From: Poecilobothrus nobilitatus
Lineage: Eukaryota > Arthropoda > Insecta > Diptera > Dolichopodidae
Length of the DNA: 64,000 bases
Assembly: GCA_947095535.1 (NCBI GenBank)
Contig: OX352774.1
Location: 236,493,825 to 236,557,824 of the forward strand
Direction of reading: 5' to 3'
The notes beneath the pieces were generated by a model. It did no database searches and was not told the origin of the DNA. It saw only the letters and a list, made by a program, of their open reading frames with translations. Positions 61,301 through 64,000 of this stretch are shown in pieces (the first letter of the stretch is position 1; each line of letters opens with the position of its first letter). The translations under genes were made by a program, and so were the position numbers.

Positions 61301-63800
61301 ATCTGCACCCACATATACATACATTTCTAATACAATTTGAAAAACAAAACAAAAAAACCCTAAAAGTAAAAAATATCCTTGAAAAACCCAGTTATTCATC
61401 AAACATAAAATTTTTTTTTTTTCTAACATGGTAAAATTATTATATCCTTGTGCAATAGTGCATTATAACAACAATAACAACATTAATTCGAAACAAAAAA
61501 AAAAAAGCAATGATTTTTTTTCTCAAAACAACGTTATCTGCTTCAATGCAGCATAAATTAACGCATTTCGAAAACGCAAAATAAAAAAATCACAAAAATC
61601 ACCACACCCCACTTTTCACCTCACATAAACAATTTTCTAAAATTGTATATTGTGATCCAATCCAGTCCAGGGATTGCATAATAAATAATGTATATGTGTT
61701 ATCCTTTTAAGTTAGTCGTTGTTTTTAAAAGTTTTAAATTTTTTATTTTATTTTTTTTGCCTTTGTTGCATTTTGTTGTTACTAATTTTTTTTTATTCTG
61801 TTGTAAATGACTGATTTATTGTATTTTACCACCTTTTTATGACCGCGTTGTGTAAATTGTCTTTGGTTAGATTTGTTGTCCTTGTTGTTTTATTTTACTT
61901 GTTTTTTTTTGTGTTGCATTGACATTCCGGCTTGCACAGGATACAAAATAAAAAAGAAAATATTTTTTAGAATAGAAATCAAAAATGATAAGAGGAAAAA
62001 AAAATGCATTTGAATTCAAGTAACTAACGACATAGTACAGCCAATTTTAAATAAAACAAAAAAAAATAACAAAAACAATAGCAAGGTATAACAATAATCA
62101 CTCAGCGGGTGATGCATTCAACTCATAAAAAATTATTTTTTGTGCAAAACAATGCATAAAAAAAATAAATACCCCATAATAGATTTTTTTTTGTTGTTCT
62201 TGTTGCAATCCTAAAATTCTTTACTCTAGTATTTTTATTCAAATTTAAATTGAGATGAATATGCATGGTAATGTTTAGTATCATATTTCTTTTTTTATTA
62301 TTTTGTTGTTTTTGATGAAAAAATAACTTGAAAATTGCATCATCAAATATTCAAAATTCTGATGGGTATCAGCTATCTGCAATACATCATTGATGTATGT
62401 AGAAATAAATGGCACTGGTTCTAATAATAATGATTCGTTTACCATAAAATATTTTCTAATATTGAAGGACCTTTTCAACTGGTTATTATTGTTAACTATA
62501 TACGACTATGATCTGATGTGATGTAAAAGATGGGTTGGTTCATAAATGTCCATAATATTTATTTATCATTCTGACAATGTTTTTCATTTTTATTTATTTT
62601 TATTGTCATTCTAAATTATGGTCATGGTTTTCAAAGCAAGGAAAAACAAAATAAAACAAAAATAAATATTGCATCAAAAATTGAAGCTACTTAGGGTGTT
62701 GGTTATTATAAGGTTATTACCCAACGTTTCTGTCCATTAATATTTTATTAACCCCATTTAGTTTTTTTTTTTTATTATTTTTTTGTTGCATTCGTTGCTA
62801 GTGGTGTTGTATAAGTTGTCCTAAAATCACTTTGCACGTATTTTATAAAATTATTTTGAACAGTAAGCAAAATTGCAGTCAACAATTTTTAAAAAGATGA
62901 ATAAATGAATGCATGAATGATGATGCCACGATATGACTACTATATATGTTACTCTTATTGCTCTTGCATCATTATTGGAAAAAGTTATTGTTTAAAAAAA
63001 TAAATAAGAAGTTGGGGATTAAATATTTAACTTTTTTTTTTTTTGGGTGGAAAATGCAAAAATTTAGAATATTTAAAGTAAAGTCAGAAGGGATAACAAC
63101 CAAAAAAAAAAGAAAGAGAAAAAGATAGATAGAAAAAAAGAGGAGAAAAAAAAGTATTGTCATCATTATTATATTGTTGTGTCACATTTATCATTCATTG
63201 TGTTTATTTATTTATAATATAAGTGAAAAGGCTGTGCAAAAGAAAAAAAATGCATAATTTAGGTTTCATCCTTTTAAAATATACAACAAATGATTCAATT
63301 TTTGTTTTTTTTTTTTTTTTGTAAATTTTTCCTTTTGGTCTTTGGTTAATGGTCGCTTAGGGAATTATGAAAGTAAAGAATGATGCTAATATTGTAGTTA
63401 TAGATATTTAATTCAAATATAAGGATATAAATTGTTTTTTGTTTTTGTTTTATTTGATTTTTTGTTTGTTTTTATGTAATTTTTAATTATTGTCAACACT
63501 TTCAACACAGTTGACATTTATTTGAATTTTTTAGACAATTTTAAAGAAGCCAATCAATTTGAACTAGAAGTGAATTATTTGTTAATGACAACTGCTATGT
63601 TAGGATCATTAATAAGCTTAAAATAGAAATAGCATTAAATTAAAATGACAGATATGGTTTCGTTAATTTCGTTATTCTTCTGGTTTAATTCATAAATGTA
63701 GTAATATGGATAAAATAGGGTAATTAAAATCTCTGATGTAATTTTTGTTAATAATTCCATTTCATATTCATATTTATATTTATGCATTTATATTTATATG
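58359..63800. other. Homopolymer-rich non-coding block with TGCA-word enrichment
   Basis: No gene and no mobile element recognised. It is full of 9-18 nt A and T tracts. From about 60330 to 63260 TGCA-containing words (TTGCAT, ATGCAA, TGCATAA) are frequent. The frames here are low-complexity. Confidence 0.5.
60446..62971 (+). promoter_or_regulatory. Cluster of five TTGCATCA motifs (candidate regulatory region)
   Basis: Exact TTGCATCA occurs on the plus strand at 60446-60453, 60951-60958, 62335-62342, 62669-62676 and 62964-62971. The word matches the composite C/EBP-ATF (amino-acid response) element known in animals, bound by ATF4-type bZIP factors. Function is inference: base-composition bias, or descent from an old repeat, could also give the cluster. 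No promoter of a gene is visible in the window. Confidence 0.35.
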
Positions 63801-63805
63801 ATTCT

Positions 63806-64000
63806 TTTTTCCAAAGGTAGTGGTCGAAATCTTTTACAGAGACCAATAATATCCTATATTGGTAGTGTCAGATTCTTACTGATTAAATCCACCTAACTCT
63901 TTAGCCAGTATAAAGTGATGAAACTCCTAACTGCGCTAATGCAATATATTGATTAGTGGCTCGAAATAAGGGTAAAAATGCGAAAGCTTTGAATTATGAG
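63806..64000 (+). repeat. Dispersed repeat, copy 2 of 2, running off the window
   Basis: Same block order as 872-1090: TTTTTTCCAAAGG, TAGTGTCAGATTCTTACTGATTAA-TCCACCT, CTCTTTAGCCAGTATAA, GATGAAACTCCTAACTG, CTAATGCA, and GAAAGCTTTGAATT near the end. The right end lies at or beyond the window edge. Confidence 0.7.

Overview
This is an extremely A/T-rich eukaryotic window (about four fifths A/T by eye) from a non-coding, accessory part of a nuclear genome. No intact protein-coding gene, rRNA gene or canonical tRNA gene can be supported. The organism is most likely an insect, and probably a fly. The evidence is decayed non-LTR retrotransposons, a tRNA-derived SINE family with arthropod-style A and B boxes, repeats with (GACG)n tracts and TTATACCC/GGGTATAA ends of a kind common in flies, and long T/A tracts alternating with short mixed-sequence motifs. 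The species cannot be told from the window.

Two kinds of DNA alternate. The first is 'background': long stretches full of 9-18 nt poly(T) and poly(A) tracts, with no gene (for example 4.0-5.6, 13.9-14.5, 17.0-18.5, 22.7-24.2, 29.0-29.4, 36.3-37.6, 39.7-41.8, 43.5-45.5, 52.0-53.0, 54.6-55.2 and 58.4-63.5 kb). These could be intron, UTR or regulatory DNA. The second is islands of mobile or repetitive DNA set into it.

Islands from left to right: a dispersed repeat at 0.87-1.09 kb whose second copy runs off the right edge (63.8-64.0 kb); a broken CR1/L2/Jockey-like LINE on the minus strand (6.6-10.3 kb) interrupted by other repeats; a fold-back element (14.84-15.14 kb); GC-richer repeats (18.6-19.06 kb); a LINE reverse transcriptase fragment (24.9-25.4 kb); three SINE copies (26.4-27.26 kb); an RNase H remnant (32.1-32.8 kb); a near-perfect 438-bp tandem duplication (38.13-39.0 kb); and two more SINEs (47.4 and 55.4-55.6 kb).

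The most striking repeat is a modular element with copies at 34.2-35.5 and 56.6-58.4 kb. It is built from 477-bp tandem units, two in one copy and three in the other. A (GACG)n tract and a terminal hairpin follow, and that hairpin repeats the sequence of the element's other end. Older single-unit relatives lie at about 8.0, 11.5, 27.9 and 46.4 kb. The right-hand 3 kb (60.4-63.0 kb) is free of mobile elements but strongly enriched in TGCA words, including five same-strand TTGCATCA motifs. That is the best candidate here for a regulatory region.
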